A stretch of DNA of 64,000 nt from JAFIFT01 sp020051095 (GCF_964199965.1 NZ_CAXMZT010000009.1:62001-126000); one strand, 5' to 3'. Shown: positions 37,501-46,818, counted from the stretch's first letter. Numbers and translations are program-made. Notes: generated by a model not told the origin, from the sequence alone.

Positions 37501-40500
37501 CGTGTTCATTGAGCAAACCATTGTTTGCTTATTTAGTATTAAAACTGATAGAAAAAGATCAACTGCCACCAGACTTCCTGACACAATCCTTGCCTGAAAT
37601 AGAATATGGACGATTTAAGAGTGAGGATAAAGAAAAAGTAGTGTCTTTAACGCCACAAATGATTTTGTCGCATCAAACAGGATTGCCTAACTGGGAGCCC
37701 GGTAATAATCAACTTGAGTTCCAATTCAAACCGGGTGATAAATACCATTATTCTGGTGAAGGGTATCACTATTTACAGAAAGTAATTGAAGCAAAAGCGG
37801 GTAAAAGTCTTGAAAAGCTTGCACAAGAGTATGTGTTTACACCGCTTGGAATGAAAAACAGTCACTTTGAACGTGCTCGTTTTAAGCCAGGAACAAAATT
37901 TGCTTCTCGTCATAATGAACTAATGCAGCCCCAACCGTATAGAGACGAATCAACTGCTGCTGGGTCGCTACAAACTACCGCATATGATTATGCACAATTT
38001 GTAATGGCATTACTCAAAGAGCAAACGCTGAGAAAGACAGCAATGAAAGAGCTGGTCTCAACAGAAAAAGATGAACTAGCAAGAAAGAAAGAGATTCTTC
38101 AAGAAATAGTACAATCTGTATTTTGGGGATTAGGATGGGGTTTAGAAAAAACAAAGGAAGGAACATTGGCATTCCATTGGGGAGACACACCAGGAACGAA
38201 GGCATTTGTTGCAATAAACCCTGAAACTGGTTCAGCAATTTGTTATTTTGCTAACAGCCAAAATGGTTTATCTCTTGTCAAAGAAATAGTAACCCCTCAT
38301 GTTGGTTTAACAAAAGGTCTCGATTACCTTTGTGGCAAATATGATTATACACAATATGATAAACCAGGTTATAAAGAACGACATGAAGGCTTATTGGCTG
38401 AGTCACGAGGTGATTATGTCACTGCAAAAATCCAATTGCTCAAGGCCATTGAATTGGAGCCTAAATACACTTCTGAACTGATTCTACGCATCGAATGTTA
38501 TGATAGGCCAGGTTGGAAAGAGCAACAGGAAGGAATAATCGCTGAATTAAATGGTGATTATAAAACCGCCATAATCAAATTCAATCAAGCACTGGTTCAA
38601 GATTTAGACTCTGAGCAACAGATCAAAAAACACCTTGCATGGTTAAATGATTTGGATCATCCGCGTGACGTACGTAAAGAAAAATTACAGGAATATACGG
38701 GCAAGTATGGACCTCATGAAATAACACTTGAAGGAGAGTCACTCAAGCTTCAATCATTCGGGCAAAGTTATAAGCTTATTCCTGTTGGTAAGAATATTTT
38801 TTCACCAGAAAACAATCTAAATTTTCGCCTTAAATTCGATAAAGAACGAGGGCACGTTGCTTACCACTTTCTCGATCTGGCATTTCAGCCAATTATAGAG
38901 AAGAAACAAAAAGCAACTGCTCCTGCATCAAAAATGAAATGGGAAGAGGTGATGAAAAAATCCGGTATCCCAGGCATATCAGTTGTCACGGTAAATCATG
39001 AAGGAATTATTTCTCCGCCACTAGTTAAAGGCACTGTCAGCTCAACCCAATGTGGGTTATTGAAGATGTCTGTGGCTAAAACGATAGAAGAGCAAAGCAA
39101 ATTCTATAAATCGTATTACATCCTTACCGAAGAAGGCTTGCTTTATTATAACAAATCGAAGGATAAACTTCATAAGCTTGAACTGGATGAATATCAGTTA
39201 GAAGAATTACGTGAAAGTTTCGCTAAAGACGAACAAATAGATATCTTGTCCGATGATCAATTAAGTGAGATTACCTCGATTACAGACCATCTTCACTCAA
39301 GCCCCTCTATGGAAGTAACTCCTGAAACAGTTTTTGGAGCCGCATCGCTTAGTAAACCCGTATTTGCCTATTTAGTATTACAATTAATAGCAGCAAATAA
39401 CGCGAATGAAGCCCAACCTGGGCTAGGACAATTTAACGCCAAATTTAATTTAAAAACTCCTCTCTATGAGGTTTTTCCAGATATACTAAAAAAATTCCAC
39501 AAAGAAGATGAAGATAAGGCCAAGCTTTTGACCGCAGAGATGGTATTATCCCACACGACAGGGTTACCTATTACGCATGATGGGAGCAAAGGGCTCATTG
39601 AATTTCAGTTTGACCCAGGCACAAAGTATGCCTATTCAGGTCCTGGAATTGCTTACTTGCAAGAAGTCATCGAGGCACTAACTGACTCAAATCTTGAAAC
39701 ACTTGCCCAAGAACACATCTTTGGGGAAAAAGCTTTAAACATGAAGCACAGCAGTTTTCATACGGATAAAAGTAAATCTCCGCAGGCAGCAAATAGTCTA
39801 TATACAACGCCGAGTGATTATGCCAAATTTATAGTAGCCTGGATGAATGATGAAGAGCTACAGTATGCATTTCAACCCAATGTCTTCATGAACAATGATT
39901 ATTTGCCTGGGAACTGGCCAATAGAGGCAAACATATCAGAACAGGATCGAAACCATGTGGCATGGGGTTTAGGTTTTGGACTACAAACCAATGAGCAATG
40001 TGGGTGCGGTCTTATTAAAATGATAACTGATCCGAGCCAGTTCCCCTTTGATTGCATAGAAAGCTTATTGGAGGATAGAAATGCGGTTATTTTAGTTAAT
40101 GATGTGCTTTTTTATGCGGATCAAACCAGTCGAACTGTTAATAAAATTGAATTGACTGAGAGTAATCAGGATGATTTTAACAGGCTGAAAGCAAAATGTA
40201 CCGAGTCTTATAAATTAGCTGAAGGGAATGAATTAAAATTAATTACCTCTGTAACAGGCCGTATTCATCTTGCAAGCAGAGCCTATCATTCTGGTGATAT
40301 GAATGAATGGAGAGCGTGGGTGGCAATGAATTTAGAAGACAAGTCGGCTGTAGTTTATTTTGCCAATTCGCATAATGGACATATTCTAGCAGATTCAATC
40401 ATATCTCCAGAAGTAGAGATAGATAACGTGTTTAATTACTTTTTTCAAACCTATGGATTTGCACGGAATTTTGATGAGCTAGGAGGGATAACTAATTTCC

Positions 40501-40739
40501 ATGGGGTAAACTCCAATTGCTTAAAGAAAACTTCGCCTAAGATTGAAGAAAAACCAGATACATCAAAAGAATTAGAAAAAGGAACTACTAGTGAAGAATC
40601 AGCACCACTAACCACCTCTTTACCAAAAGCAAAAACATTAACTTTAGGATTTTTGACACCTGAAAAAAGAAGAGAAAAAAATCAACAGGATAATTATTGT
40701 GGATTTAAATCAGGGTTTCTCATAGGTAAGTCTTTTTAA
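34563..40739 (+). CDS. Giant protein with three serine beta-lactamase-like domains; candidate Dot/Icm effector
   Basis: 2058 residues, no signal peptide. Residues ~40-300 form a possible kinase-like domain (GGTHVLYRF, FVIKLMK, MGFENILFF). Three class-C-like domains follow with SxxK at S490-K493, S982-K985 and S1595-K1598. Each has a YSG-type second motif (YSYSGEAF, YHYSGEGY, YAYSGPG) instead of YxN. The third motifs are YQWGAN, FHWGDT and YHSGDM. Domain 1 has Gln rather than His/Lys there and may be altered. TPR-like segments (GDYVTAKIQLLKAIELEP) separate domains 2 and 3. It has a charged, disordered tail. Tandem triplication in one chain is unusual. Confidence 0.75.
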   Translation: MSTSNTEIAQILSVKKISGEWAQHDLFHSVPKTESGAIDLTKAEHIAEGGTHVLYRFPDAPFVIKLMKQNPNPMELEELEKKYAVLYDCFDKDGKQRCIREHHITCHVQLSGKEPQSAALSIVPYEKCFKSKVKFDFKIEPAELDIYLMEHNQDLFDKAHKALIQKDEAGVDFELNDYAIIDERIGAILQRLDSDPKLREVMIEFLDHYRDFYQKTNIILDAMGFENILFFKDEQGDWQFKVGSAIKHDTGKYTQELFDTLHSGKEVDLTGFVNFTHAYFSPANIRAVNVCAMKLGLEPVIHDVTIDSNDLLRISQELSVGERMLAYARHGDFEKMDKILQEHRDELSFNLRDFWTYSLISEEYIKHGQPPTALKNYLDTVSQLPIILPENEDDAKRVADSKKAIIDQKSMHDKKIMLHQELTTFVLNKGQLQKIIDSAHTPAVSYAYVESKEQHKHELVKTSLALGKKNGQSTGTENTVDGNTRFPASSLSKIVFTYLVLQLVKDKQIDLDEPLLSILQQEGEEYERFKVHGEYPEKATQLTARHVLSHTTGLPNWSPDLSSTLTFDPKSDLGTGYSYSGEAFLYLQKVIETKTGKNLETLAKEYVFEPLRMGRSTFRPQPEDDKNIVVVHTQLEKSTPILEIEPPLHSAASLLTTANDFSKFMSAWLDSMDDPIIKQAFEPKSAYSIANTCGLGWHLYKNKDAVIAYQWGANPNTRSFIALNVTEKKGAVFFTNSENGMSIATQILNSPNLPPIGEMQELFKYMSFSQSDEPGWQETIAGKISEDEGRLEEARHYFEKAIELRRLEWSNAVHQTSSPGKKEFTSPLETFVGNYNDEAEVCLREDGLICRRFNIETKLVRISETEFLPEEDPSFKISFKRDLVEILSIYGDQPLLFKHPLPKSQLETDHEKTGGAKEQPFLTTVDSEKKVMLHDLMKKAYTPGVSIATISDGTLSWNGALGISDMDSGDCVDESTVFEACSLSKPLFAYLVLKLIEKDQLPPDFLTQSLPEIEYGRFKSEDKEKVVSLTPQMILSHQTGLPNWEPGNNQLEFQFKPGDKYHYSGEGYHYLQKVIEAKAGKSLEKLAQEYVFTPLGMKNSHFERARFKPGTKFASRHNELMQPQPYRDESTAAGSLQTTAYDYAQFVMALLKEQTLRKTAMKELVSTEKDELARKKEILQEIVQSVFWGLGWGLEKTKEGTLAFHWGDTPGTKAFVAINPETGSAICYFANSQNGLSLVKEIVTPHVGLTKGLDYLCGKYDYTQYDKPGYKERHEGLLAESRGDYVTAKIQLLKAIELEPKYTSELILRIECYDRPGWKEQQEGIIAELNGDYKTAIIKFNQALVQDLDSEQQIKKHLAWLNDLDHPRDVRKEKLQEYTGKYGPHEITLEGESLKLQSFGQSYKLIPVGKNIFSPENNLNFRLKFDKERGHVAYHFLDLAFQPIIEKKQKATAPASKMKWEEVMKKSGIPGISVVTVNHEGIISPPLVKGTVSSTQCGLLKMSVAKTIEEQSKFYKSYYILTEEGLLYYNKSKDKLHKLELDEYQLEELRESFAKDEQIDILSDDQLSEITSITDHLHSSPSMEVTPETVFGAASLSKPVFAYLVLQLIAANNANEAQPGLGQFNAKFNLKTPLYEVFPDILKKFHKEDEDKAKLLTAEMVLSHTTGLPITHDGSKGLIEFQFDPGTKYAYSGPGIAYLQEVIEALTDSNLETLAQEHIFGEKALNMKHSSFHTDKSKSPQAANSLYTTPSDYAKFIVAWMNDEELQYAFQPNVFMNNDYLPGNWPIEANISEQDRNHVAWGLGFGLQTNEQCGCGLIKMITDPSQFPFDCIESLLEDRNAVILVNDVLFYADQTSRTVNKIELTESNQDDFNRLKAKCTESYKLAEGNELKLITSVTGRIHLASRAYHSGDMNEWRAWVAMNLEDKSAVVYFANSHNGHILADSIISPEVEIDNVFNYFFQTYGFARNFDELGGITNFHGVNSNCLKKTSPKIEEKPDTSKELEKGTTSEESAPLTTSLPKAKTLTLGFLTPEKRREKNQQDNYCGFKSGFLIGKSF

Positions 40740-40779
40740 ACTAATTACCTAGAGTTTATCTGAATTTTAATTTCACAAT

Positions 40780-40820
40780 CCATGAGCAACAAGCTAGTCT
40801 AAGCTCATGGAAAGGTTTTT
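40780..40820 (+). terminator. Terminator after the giant gene
   Basis: CCATGAGC and GCTCATGG form a perfect 8-pair stem across 15 bases, followed by AAAGG and TTTTT. It starts 41 bases past the stop codon. Confidence 0.5.
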
Positions 40821-40976
40821 ACACACATTTTTACCTCAAATATCCCTTTTCTTACATTGGGGTAGCTGGGAAGTTACGAAGAAACTACTATTACGAATAA
40901 AAAGGTCGGGAAGACGGATTTAAATAAAAGTGTTATTACATTTTGAGATGACACCATACCTATAAGGGAGTATACG

Positions 40977-42233
40977 GTGATGGATGATAAAAATTGTGAG
41001 CATTGCTATCCTGAAAAACGCTGTCATGTTAGAAGGAAATTTTTTAGTATATTCGATTATTGTATATTCAATCCATTGATCTATGTTTTATCTAAAATAT
41101 TTCTCCTCTCAGAGAATGATTTTTTACGATTCGATAATCTATTAAATAGGGCATCCATTAATATTTTTCAAAAATTAAATTTATTTACCAAAACCAATAT
41201 CATTGATAGGAACCAATTTAATAATAGCGTACTTGCACTATGGGATGAAGCGCATACAAGGGGTTTAGAACTATACAACTTTAAGGAGTCGAACTTACAT
41301 ACGTTGTATTTCATGTTGGTACTCAATACAAAAAAATATTATTTTACGCAGACCCCTATCTCCCTTATTTATCAAAAAAATCAGTTTTTTGATAATGATA
41401 TCAAATACGACAACAAATGGATTTTTAAAAAAAAGTTATTAAACAATAAAATACCCTGTCCTGTAGGGATGGCTTTTATTTCCAGTAAAAAAGCTTATAA
41501 GTACGGCATTAAATTAGGATTTCCTCTTGCTGTAAAACCAGTATCCGCCTCCCTAAGTATTCATGCCTTATGTAATATTCAAACACCAAAGGAATTAGAA
41601 GATGCCATTAAAATAGTAAAACAAGTTGATTTTCGCGTACTGGTTGAGCAACACATTCCTGGTAATGTATATCGGTCATTGATTATTAATGAATCATTAA
41701 TAGCTTGTGTTATGCGCCAACCTGGCAGCGTTATTGGTAATGGTGTCTGTACTCTCCAAGAATTAATTGCTAAAAAAAATAAAGCTACTGGGAAAGAAGA
41801 GGGTGGCAAACTCTTGTTTAAAACCAACCCAGATACTTACTTGACGAAAAACTTAGAAGTCCAGGGAGTTACTCTTAACACGGTACTAAACAATGGACAA
41901 CAAATTTTTATTTCAAAAAAAGTGACTATGGGTAGTGGTGCAAAAATTAGTAACGTTACCGATTTGATGCACCCAGAGAACAAACTGTTATTGGAAAGAG
42001 TACATAAAATGCTAAATATACCACTTACAGGCCTTGATTTTATTTGTCAGGATATTTCTCTTCCATGGCATAAGCAACAATTTGGAATTATTGAAAGCAA
42101 TAGCTTTCCCTATATCGATTTGCATCTTAACCCCTCTGATGGGGAGCGAATTAATGTGTCAAGTAAAATTTGGGACTATGTATTAAATGTTTTAGGTCAA
42201 AAAAGTGGTGATGATTCGATTAAAATCGATTAA
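40977..42233 (+). CDS. ATP-grasp family ligase
   Basis: 418 residues. The start is GTG 40977 or the adjoining ATG 40980; AGGGAG precedes both. ATP-grasp elements are KLGFPLAVKPVSASLSIHAL (nucleotide lysine), VLVEQHIPGNVYRSLII, the long GVCTLQELIAKKN insert shared with cyanophycin-synthetase/glutathione-synthetase-like proteins, and GLDFICQDI with IIESNSFPYIDLH as the metal site. These enzymes make peptide-like bonds by acyl phosphate. The substrate is unknown. A Cys/His-rich N-terminus (CEHCYPEKRCHVRRK) could bind metal. Confidence 0.75.
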   Translation: MMDDKNCEHCYPEKRCHVRRKFFSIFDYCIFNPLIYVLSKIFLLSENDFLRFDNLLNRASINIFQKLNLFTKTNIIDRNQFNNSVLALWDEAHTRGLELYNFKESNLHTLYFMLVLNTKKYYFTQTPISLIYQKNQFFDNDIKYDNKWIFKKKLLNNKIPCPVGMAFISSKKAYKYGIKLGFPLAVKPVSASLSIHALCNIQTPKELEDAIKIVKQVDFRVLVEQHIPGNVYRSLIINESLIACVMRQPGSVIGNGVCTLQELIAKKNKATGKEEGGKLLFKTNPDTYLTKNLEVQGVTLNTVLNNGQQIFISKKVTMGSGAKISNVTDLMHPENKLLLERVHKMLNIPLTGLDFICQDISLPWHKQQFGIIESNSFPYIDLHLNPSDGERINVSSKIWDYVLNVLGQKSGDDSIKID

Positions 42234-42304
42234 AACTCAGCGAGTTCTCTTACTTGTTTATTCACTTATTCTTTAAAAATTTCTTAGGCAAAGAGCTAAG
42301 ACAA

Positions 42305-42709
42305 TTAGACTATTATTAATAGAGCAACGCATAATATCCAGATTATTGTACTTGTTATATAAGGGTATTGATAACCCTTATAGTTTTTCCTTCGAGTAAA
42401 TAAATCAATAATCAGCACAGGAACAACAGAAAAGAAAATTAATAAGATGACTAATGCTACGGATTTTGCACCTTGCTGAAAAGGCATAAGCCTTATTAAA
42501 AAGGTCAGTATAAAGTGCAAAAATTCACTCAAATAAAAGATTACCCACAAAAACCAAAAATCAAAAGTATAGATAAACCAAGAAGCAGCAAACAGTGGCA
42601 GAAGTAACTTAGCTCCTTTTATTGCCCATAGCTTTTTAAAGGATTTGATAAACTCCTCTGAAAAGAGGACGATAATAGCACCCAAAAGAACAACCAAAGC
42701 CAATAACAT
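42305..42709 (-). CDS. Small integral membrane protein, unknown
   Basis: 134 residues with about four hydrophobic helices (LLALVVLLGAIIVLF, LLLPLFAASWFIYTF, VALVILLIFFSVVPVLIIDL, IIWILCVALLIIV). No family recognised. It lies downstream of a 2OG-Fe(II) oxygenase on the same strand and converges on the ATP-grasp gene. Confidence 0.5.
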   Translation of the reverse strand: MLLALVVLLGAIIVLFSEEFIKSFKKLWAIKGAKLLLPLFAASWFIYTFDFWFLWVIFYLSEFLHFILTFLIRLMPFQQGAKSVALVILLIFFSVVPVLIIDLFTRRKNYKGYQYPYITSTIIWILCVALLIIV

Positions 42710-42776
42710 TTATTTGTTCCTTTTCTCAACATCGCTCAATGCTTCCTAGTGTGTATCAAGTTGCATTGATAAAGCC

Positions 42777-43550
42777 TCATCTTCTTATGAATGTATTCTT
42801 GACACGTTCAATTGCACGACGAATTTTTTGTTCAGGTCGAGCTCTAAATGAATTTCCATTGAAAAAATACTCTTCGCCTTCAGGAGATTGCTCAGAAAAA
42901 AAGTAATTAAACACACAACATCGAGGCGCGTCACATAGAACCGGATTAACAGCATGCCAAGATGTTCGATTTGTTTCCATCACAAGCAGGCGATTAAAAA
43001 GACTAGGGACAATAATGCGATTTTTAATTTCTTTATCCCATAGTTCATAATTTCCACCATTCTCGAGTCGCCAATTAGGAGACAGATAATAGAGTACATT
43101 TACCGTTCGATAGTGTTTTCTGTCCACATCATGCGAATTATCTAAATGAGGATTAAGACGATATCCTTTAAGTAATGTGCTAATTCCACCAGCATACTGT
43201 GATGGGTCAGGAACTTGGTTTTTAATCTCTGTTATCTCTTCAATCAAAGCAACAACTTGAGGGTCTTGAATCGCAAAATTAATATCTTGCAATAAACTGG
43301 ATACATCTTTTAAGTGGCTATATTTCAACTTTAATTTTCCAGGAATATTTAATAGATGCATTTGGCTTGGTTTAGGAAAGTTAGTGTATATTCTCTCAGC
43401 AATTTCAGTTGGAAGAAGATTATCAAGTGTAAAGTGACGGGCAACTTTTATATGATGCTCAAGGAAAAATTCTTGTTTCAAGTGCTCTTTAGTTTCATTT
43501 AATCTTTTTACGATTAGATCCTTTAATTGACTTCTTATATTAATTGTCAT
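42777..43550 (-). CDS. 2-oxoglutarate/Fe(II)-dependent dioxygenase
   Basis: 257 residues. The iron ligands are probably the His and Asp of LNPHLDNSHD (about 134-137) and the His of TSWHAVNPV (about 203), with Arg in DAPRCCVFNYF as the 2-oxoglutarate contact. The pattern resembles prolyl-4-hydroxylase/Rps23-type oxygenases. Hydroxylation of a peptide or small molecule is expected; the target is unknown. Both neighbours could belong to one pathway, but strands differ. Confidence 0.75.
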   Translation of the reverse strand: MTINIRSQLKDLIVKRLNETKEHLKQEFFLEHHIKVARHFTLDNLLPTEIAERIYTNFPKPSQMHLLNIPGKLKLKYSHLKDVSSLLQDINFAIQDPQVVALIEEITEIKNQVPDPSQYAGGISTLLKGYRLNPHLDNSHDVDRKHYRTVNVLYYLSPNWRLENGGNYELWDKEIKNRIIVPSLFNRLLVMETNRTSWHAVNPVLCDAPRCCVFNYFFSEQSPEGEEYFFNGNSFRARPEQKIRRAIERVKNTFIRR

Positions 43551-43804
43551 TTTAATTTGTCTATATTTGTATACTTATTAATATAATAGTCTATTTTTTT
43601 TAAACTCCTTGAAACAATGTTCAAAAATAGCCTGCCTCATTTTTTATATGGTTTAAGGTTATAGAGGCCAGGCTTGGTTCAAATGACGAATCGGACTGTT
43701 TAATGTCCATTTTTGGTTCGATTTAATTCCATCAAGAAAGACTTTTCCTTTTCTTTTTTATATTTAAGTGGCGGTATTAAAATATTGCAATAATATGCAC
43801 AGCT

Positions 43805-44968
43805 TTATAGTGTTGAAACACGTTCAGATGATATTTTACTTTTTTCCCATTTCTCTAAAAATTCGTTAGCCAGCGTAGTAGGATTTCCTTTTGCAGTATT
43901 AATAACAGCATCAAAGTCTATTCCTTCTGGAATATTGAGCGAAGCACGTTCTTGATTTTCAAAAAAACCAAACCGATTGGCCAGCTTACTATACTCCTCA
44001 ATGGTTTTTTTAGAGCCTATGCGTGGTAAATCATCAGAGGTTAATTTCAGCCTATCATCGTTAAGTTGCAGTTTGACCACACTGTCTGAGTTAGTTACTA
44101 TCTGAATTTCTTCGTCGTAACTTTGTTGTAGTACGTCAGGGTCAACAGGGTTTTCTAAAAATAATGGATCACCATTTTTATCCGTATTGGCATGTTTATT
44201 GACCATATAAAACAGTTCATTTCTTGAGAGAATATGCTCAGAAGAATCATCAAATAATTTATCTGCCGTGACTAACGTTGCTAACTGATGAAAGGGAAAT
44301 AATCCTATCCGTTTATCCATAGGATTATCGATGTCCGCTTTACGATTTCGTTCTTGAATACGTTCACTTAATTTCTGCATAGGACAGTAAGCAAATACTA
44401 CAGATGTGGTTAACGCTTCATTTGGATTTTCTTCACAATATTGTTGAGCACGCTTTTGAAAATACTCTAAACATTCTTTGGCACTACCATCTGGGTTTGG
44501 TACAAGATCAATAACAATGGATTCCCCAGAATTACCTTTATCGAACACCTCATCATAAAGCCTCACCATAGCATCACCAATTTCGGTAACAAGACGTAAA
44601 TTTTTAGCCAGTTTGGTCCCTTCGGCCTTAAATCCCGCTTTTATTAGGACGTTTTCGAGGTTAGGAAGCGAGGGATTAGGGAATTGATGAGCCGTAATTA
44701 GATGACTTCCTTTTGATATGGTAAGAACACCTCTACCACATAATGTTAAAATTTCCTCTTCAGTCATTAGTGTTTGAAGGTTTTGTATAACATCCGATTT
44801 ATCAAGTTTCTCAAACATTAATAACTTTAGATCACTCGGACTCAGATTAACAATCTTACCCACTACTTCATCAATGCTGGAAGATTTCCACCCGTGTGTT
44901 AAAACCAACTCTCTGCACAGTGATGATTTTCCTGCGGTTGATGACCCTAATAATAAAACAACATGCAT
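43805..44968 (-). CDS. P-loop kinase/ATPase-like protein, possible effector
   Basis: 387 residues from ATG 44968, with GAAGAGG just upstream (a TTG at 44983 is less likely). Walker A is LLGSSTAGKSSLC near the N-terminus, followed by GWKSSSIDEVVG, the layout of chloramphenicol-phosphotransferase/zeta-toxin-type kinases. The C-terminal ~170 residues are unrecognised and include RIGLFPFHQLATLVTADKL. It lacks an export signal. Its substrate and whether it is translocated are unknown. The 254 bases downstream hold no gene. Confidence 0.55.
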   Translation of the reverse strand: MHVVLLLGSSTAGKSSLCRELVLTHGWKSSSIDEVVGKIVNLSPSDLKLLMFEKLDKSDVIQNLQTLMTEEEILTLCGRGVLTISKGSHLITAHQFPNPSLPNLENVLIKAGFKAEGTKLAKNLRLVTEIGDAMVRLYDEVFDKGNSGESIVIDLVPNPDGSAKECLEYFQKRAQQYCEENPNEALTTSVVFAYCPMQKLSERIQERNRKADIDNPMDKRIGLFPFHQLATLVTADKLFDDSSEHILSRNELFYMVNKHANTDKNGDPLFLENPVDPDVLQQSYDEEIQIVTNSDSVVKLQLNDDRLKLTSDDLPRIGSKKTIEEYSKLANRFGFFENQERASLNIPEGIDFDAVINTAKGNPTTLANEFLEKWEKSKISSERVSTL

Positions 44969-45088
44969 GGTAAACCTCTTCAATAGGGGACAATGTGATA
45001 CAGGGTAAGATATCTTGGCGTAGTTAAACTCATATTACTCTGTTCGTAGATTATACAAAAAACAGATGCTCCATTTTTTCAATTCAAA

Positions 45089-45424
45089 CTATTTTGCAGA
45101 AAATTTACATTGAATGATCTTTTCTAAATGGTTTTTGATATGGTTATCTTGTAGGGTTTTACGTTTAATTTCGTCGATATTCTCTTCAGTCGTTGCCTGA
45201 ATTGTCATTAGCATTGCAGAAGGATGTCCATCAGAGCTCGCTATCCAATAAACATATTTTCCGTCACAATAGTCTGAAGGTTCTTTTCGGTCATTCACGA
45301 AATTTAAAATATCATCTTTATGGCCCTGTGTGTTGTCCCAGAATTCTTGAACAAATTGCTCTGTAAGCCAACCGAAAATAATATCGAGATGATTTAAGTT
45401 GGCTTTTTCAAAATGTATATTCAT
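45089..45424 (-). pseudogene. Truncated GNAT, decayed inverted copy of the 47293 gene start
   Basis: 111 residues matching the first ~100 of the fusion protein at 47293 (QEFWDNTQGHKDDILNF, DGKYVYWIAS.DGHP.AMLMT), then a short unrelated tail. The acetyl-CoA-binding half is missing, so it should be inactive. Its ATG overlaps the stop of the kinase remnant (TAATG), as in the intact operon's overlapping style. Confidence 0.7.
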
Positions 45425-45655
45425 TATGTTAATCTCTGTATATGTTTCAAAATGTTTTCTGCTACTTGTGCGGCAGACAATTGACTCACATCTAATTCTA
45501 ATAAATGCGGATGCTCTATAGTGATGAGTTGCTCTGTTTGGTATACATCCTGAGGATCAATTGATTTCCATCTCACTCTTCTGGACGGTTCAGTGATACG
45601 CCTTAAATGTTCTTCTTCTGAGATGAGCCATACTAAGGCCTCATGATATAATAGT
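45424..45655 (-). pseudogene. C-terminal remnant of a P-loop kinase (inverted copy of 45736 gene end)
   Basis: Minus-strand translation gives WLISEEEHLRRITEPSRR, VRWKSIDPQDVYQTEQLI and HPHLLELDVSQLSAAQVA, matching the C-terminus of the protein at 45736-46818 (LLISEEENLRRITDPSRRAR, DHPHLLELDVSALSAVQAA). No start codon or N-terminal domain remains. With the GNAT piece it forms a collapsed, inverted duplicate of the neighbouring operon from which the intermediate GNAT gene has been lost. Confidence 0.7.
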
Positions 45656-45664
45656 TAGCTGTAG

Positions 45665-45699
45665 TAAAAAACAAGATAGGCCAATTTTTGACCTATCTT
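45665..45699 (-). terminator. Hairpin between the inverted remnant and the intact operon
   Basis: AAGATAGG (45673-45680) and CCTATCTT (45692-45699) pair perfectly, with CAA/TTG extending the stem inside. On the minus strand it is followed by GTTTTTTAC, an intrinsic-terminator layout. It could shield the operon from antisense or mark the duplication junction. Confidence 0.5.
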
Positions 45700-45735
45700 A
45701 TAGTTTGAATACGAGTTGAAGAGATAAAATAGCTT

Positions 45736-46818
45736 ATGAAGATTACGTTCACGCAACTAACTGAATCACATTTTCCCCTACTTTTGAAGTGGCTTGAAGC
45801 AGAGCATGTGAAAACATGGTGGGACCAGGATGTCCATTGGACGAATGAATTGATTTCTAAAAAATATGCCAATTATGTCAAAGGGTATAAGCTAGTTCAT
45901 GGTACTCCTAAATCCATTAACCCTTATATTATCTGTGTTGATGAGAAACCTGTGGGCTATATTCAACTCTATAATGCGTATGATTTTCCTCGCTCAAAAT
46001 CACTTCAAGGCTTGCCTCAATGTCTTGCAGCCTTCGATGTGTTGATAGGCGAGACAGATTATTTGAACCGTGGCATTGGTGCATCTGCAATTACAGCATT
46101 CTTAAACCAATATGCGGCTTCATATACCCATATTTTTGCTGATCCTGAAAGTACCAATCTTGAGGCAATTCGATCCTATGAAAAAGCAGGTTTTAAGAAA
46201 ATAGGATTACAACCAGATACAAATGAACTATGGATGATAAAACAAAAAAGTACTTACATTATCTACTTGTTTGGCCATCCTGGCACTGGGAAATATACAA
46301 TTAGCCAAGAATTGCTAAAAAATGGATTTATTGTTTGCGATAATCAACTCATCAACAATCCAATTTTTGCATTGCTAAATTACGACGGCTTTAGCAAAAT
46401 CCCTGAGTTTGGATGGGATGCCATAGGGCGCATTCGCACTGCTGTTTTTGATTTCATCGCTATGGAACAAAATCACAATTACGTTTTAACCAATTGCCTA
46501 TATGAAAATGAAGGCGATCGGGATTGCTACATACAAGTAGAAACTATGGCATTAAAACGCAACTCGATCTTTATTCCTGTAAAATTACTTATCTCAGAAG
46601 AAGAAAATCTAAGACGTATTACAGATCCCTCTAGAAGAGCGCGATGGAAATCAGTTGATCCTCAAGACGTACATCAAAGAGAGCAACTCATTCACGTAGA
46701 CCATCCACATTTGTTGGAATTAGATGTCAGCGCTTTGTCCGCAGTTCAGGCAGCAGTAAACATTTTAGAATATGCATTCAAGTTAAAAAATAATAACGGT
46801 GGAACACATGAGCAATAA
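45736..46818 (+). CDS. Bifunctional GNAT acetyltransferase / P-loop kinase
   Basis: 360 residues. Residues 1-165 are an AAC(6')-like GNAT (LLLKWLEAEHVKTWWDQD, LNRGIGASAI, YEKAGFKKIG). Residues ~175-360 are a P-loop kinase (LFGHPGTGKYTI, then a DNQL segment and RRITDPSRRARWK lid-like arginines). Fusion of an acetyl- and a phospho-transfer fold recalls bifunctional aminoglycoside enzymes, though the kinase fold differs from APH. It is the first gene of the tight operon. TTGACC at 45688 may be its -35. Confidence 0.75.
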   Translation: MKITFTQLTESHFPLLLKWLEAEHVKTWWDQDVHWTNELISKKYANYVKGYKLVHGTPKSINPYIICVDEKPVGYIQLYNAYDFPRSKSLQGLPQCLAAFDVLIGETDYLNRGIGASAITAFLNQYAASYTHIFADPESTNLEAIRSYEKAGFKKIGLQPDTNELWMIKQKSTYIIYLFGHPGTGKYTISQELLKNGFIVCDNQLINNPIFALLNYDGFSKIPEFGWDAIGRIRTAVFDFIAMEQNHNYVLTNCLYENEGDRDCYIQVETMALKRNSIFIPVKLLISEEENLRRITDPSRRARWKSVDPQDVHQREQLIHVDHPHLLELDVSALSAVQAAVNILEYAFKLKNNNGGTHEQ

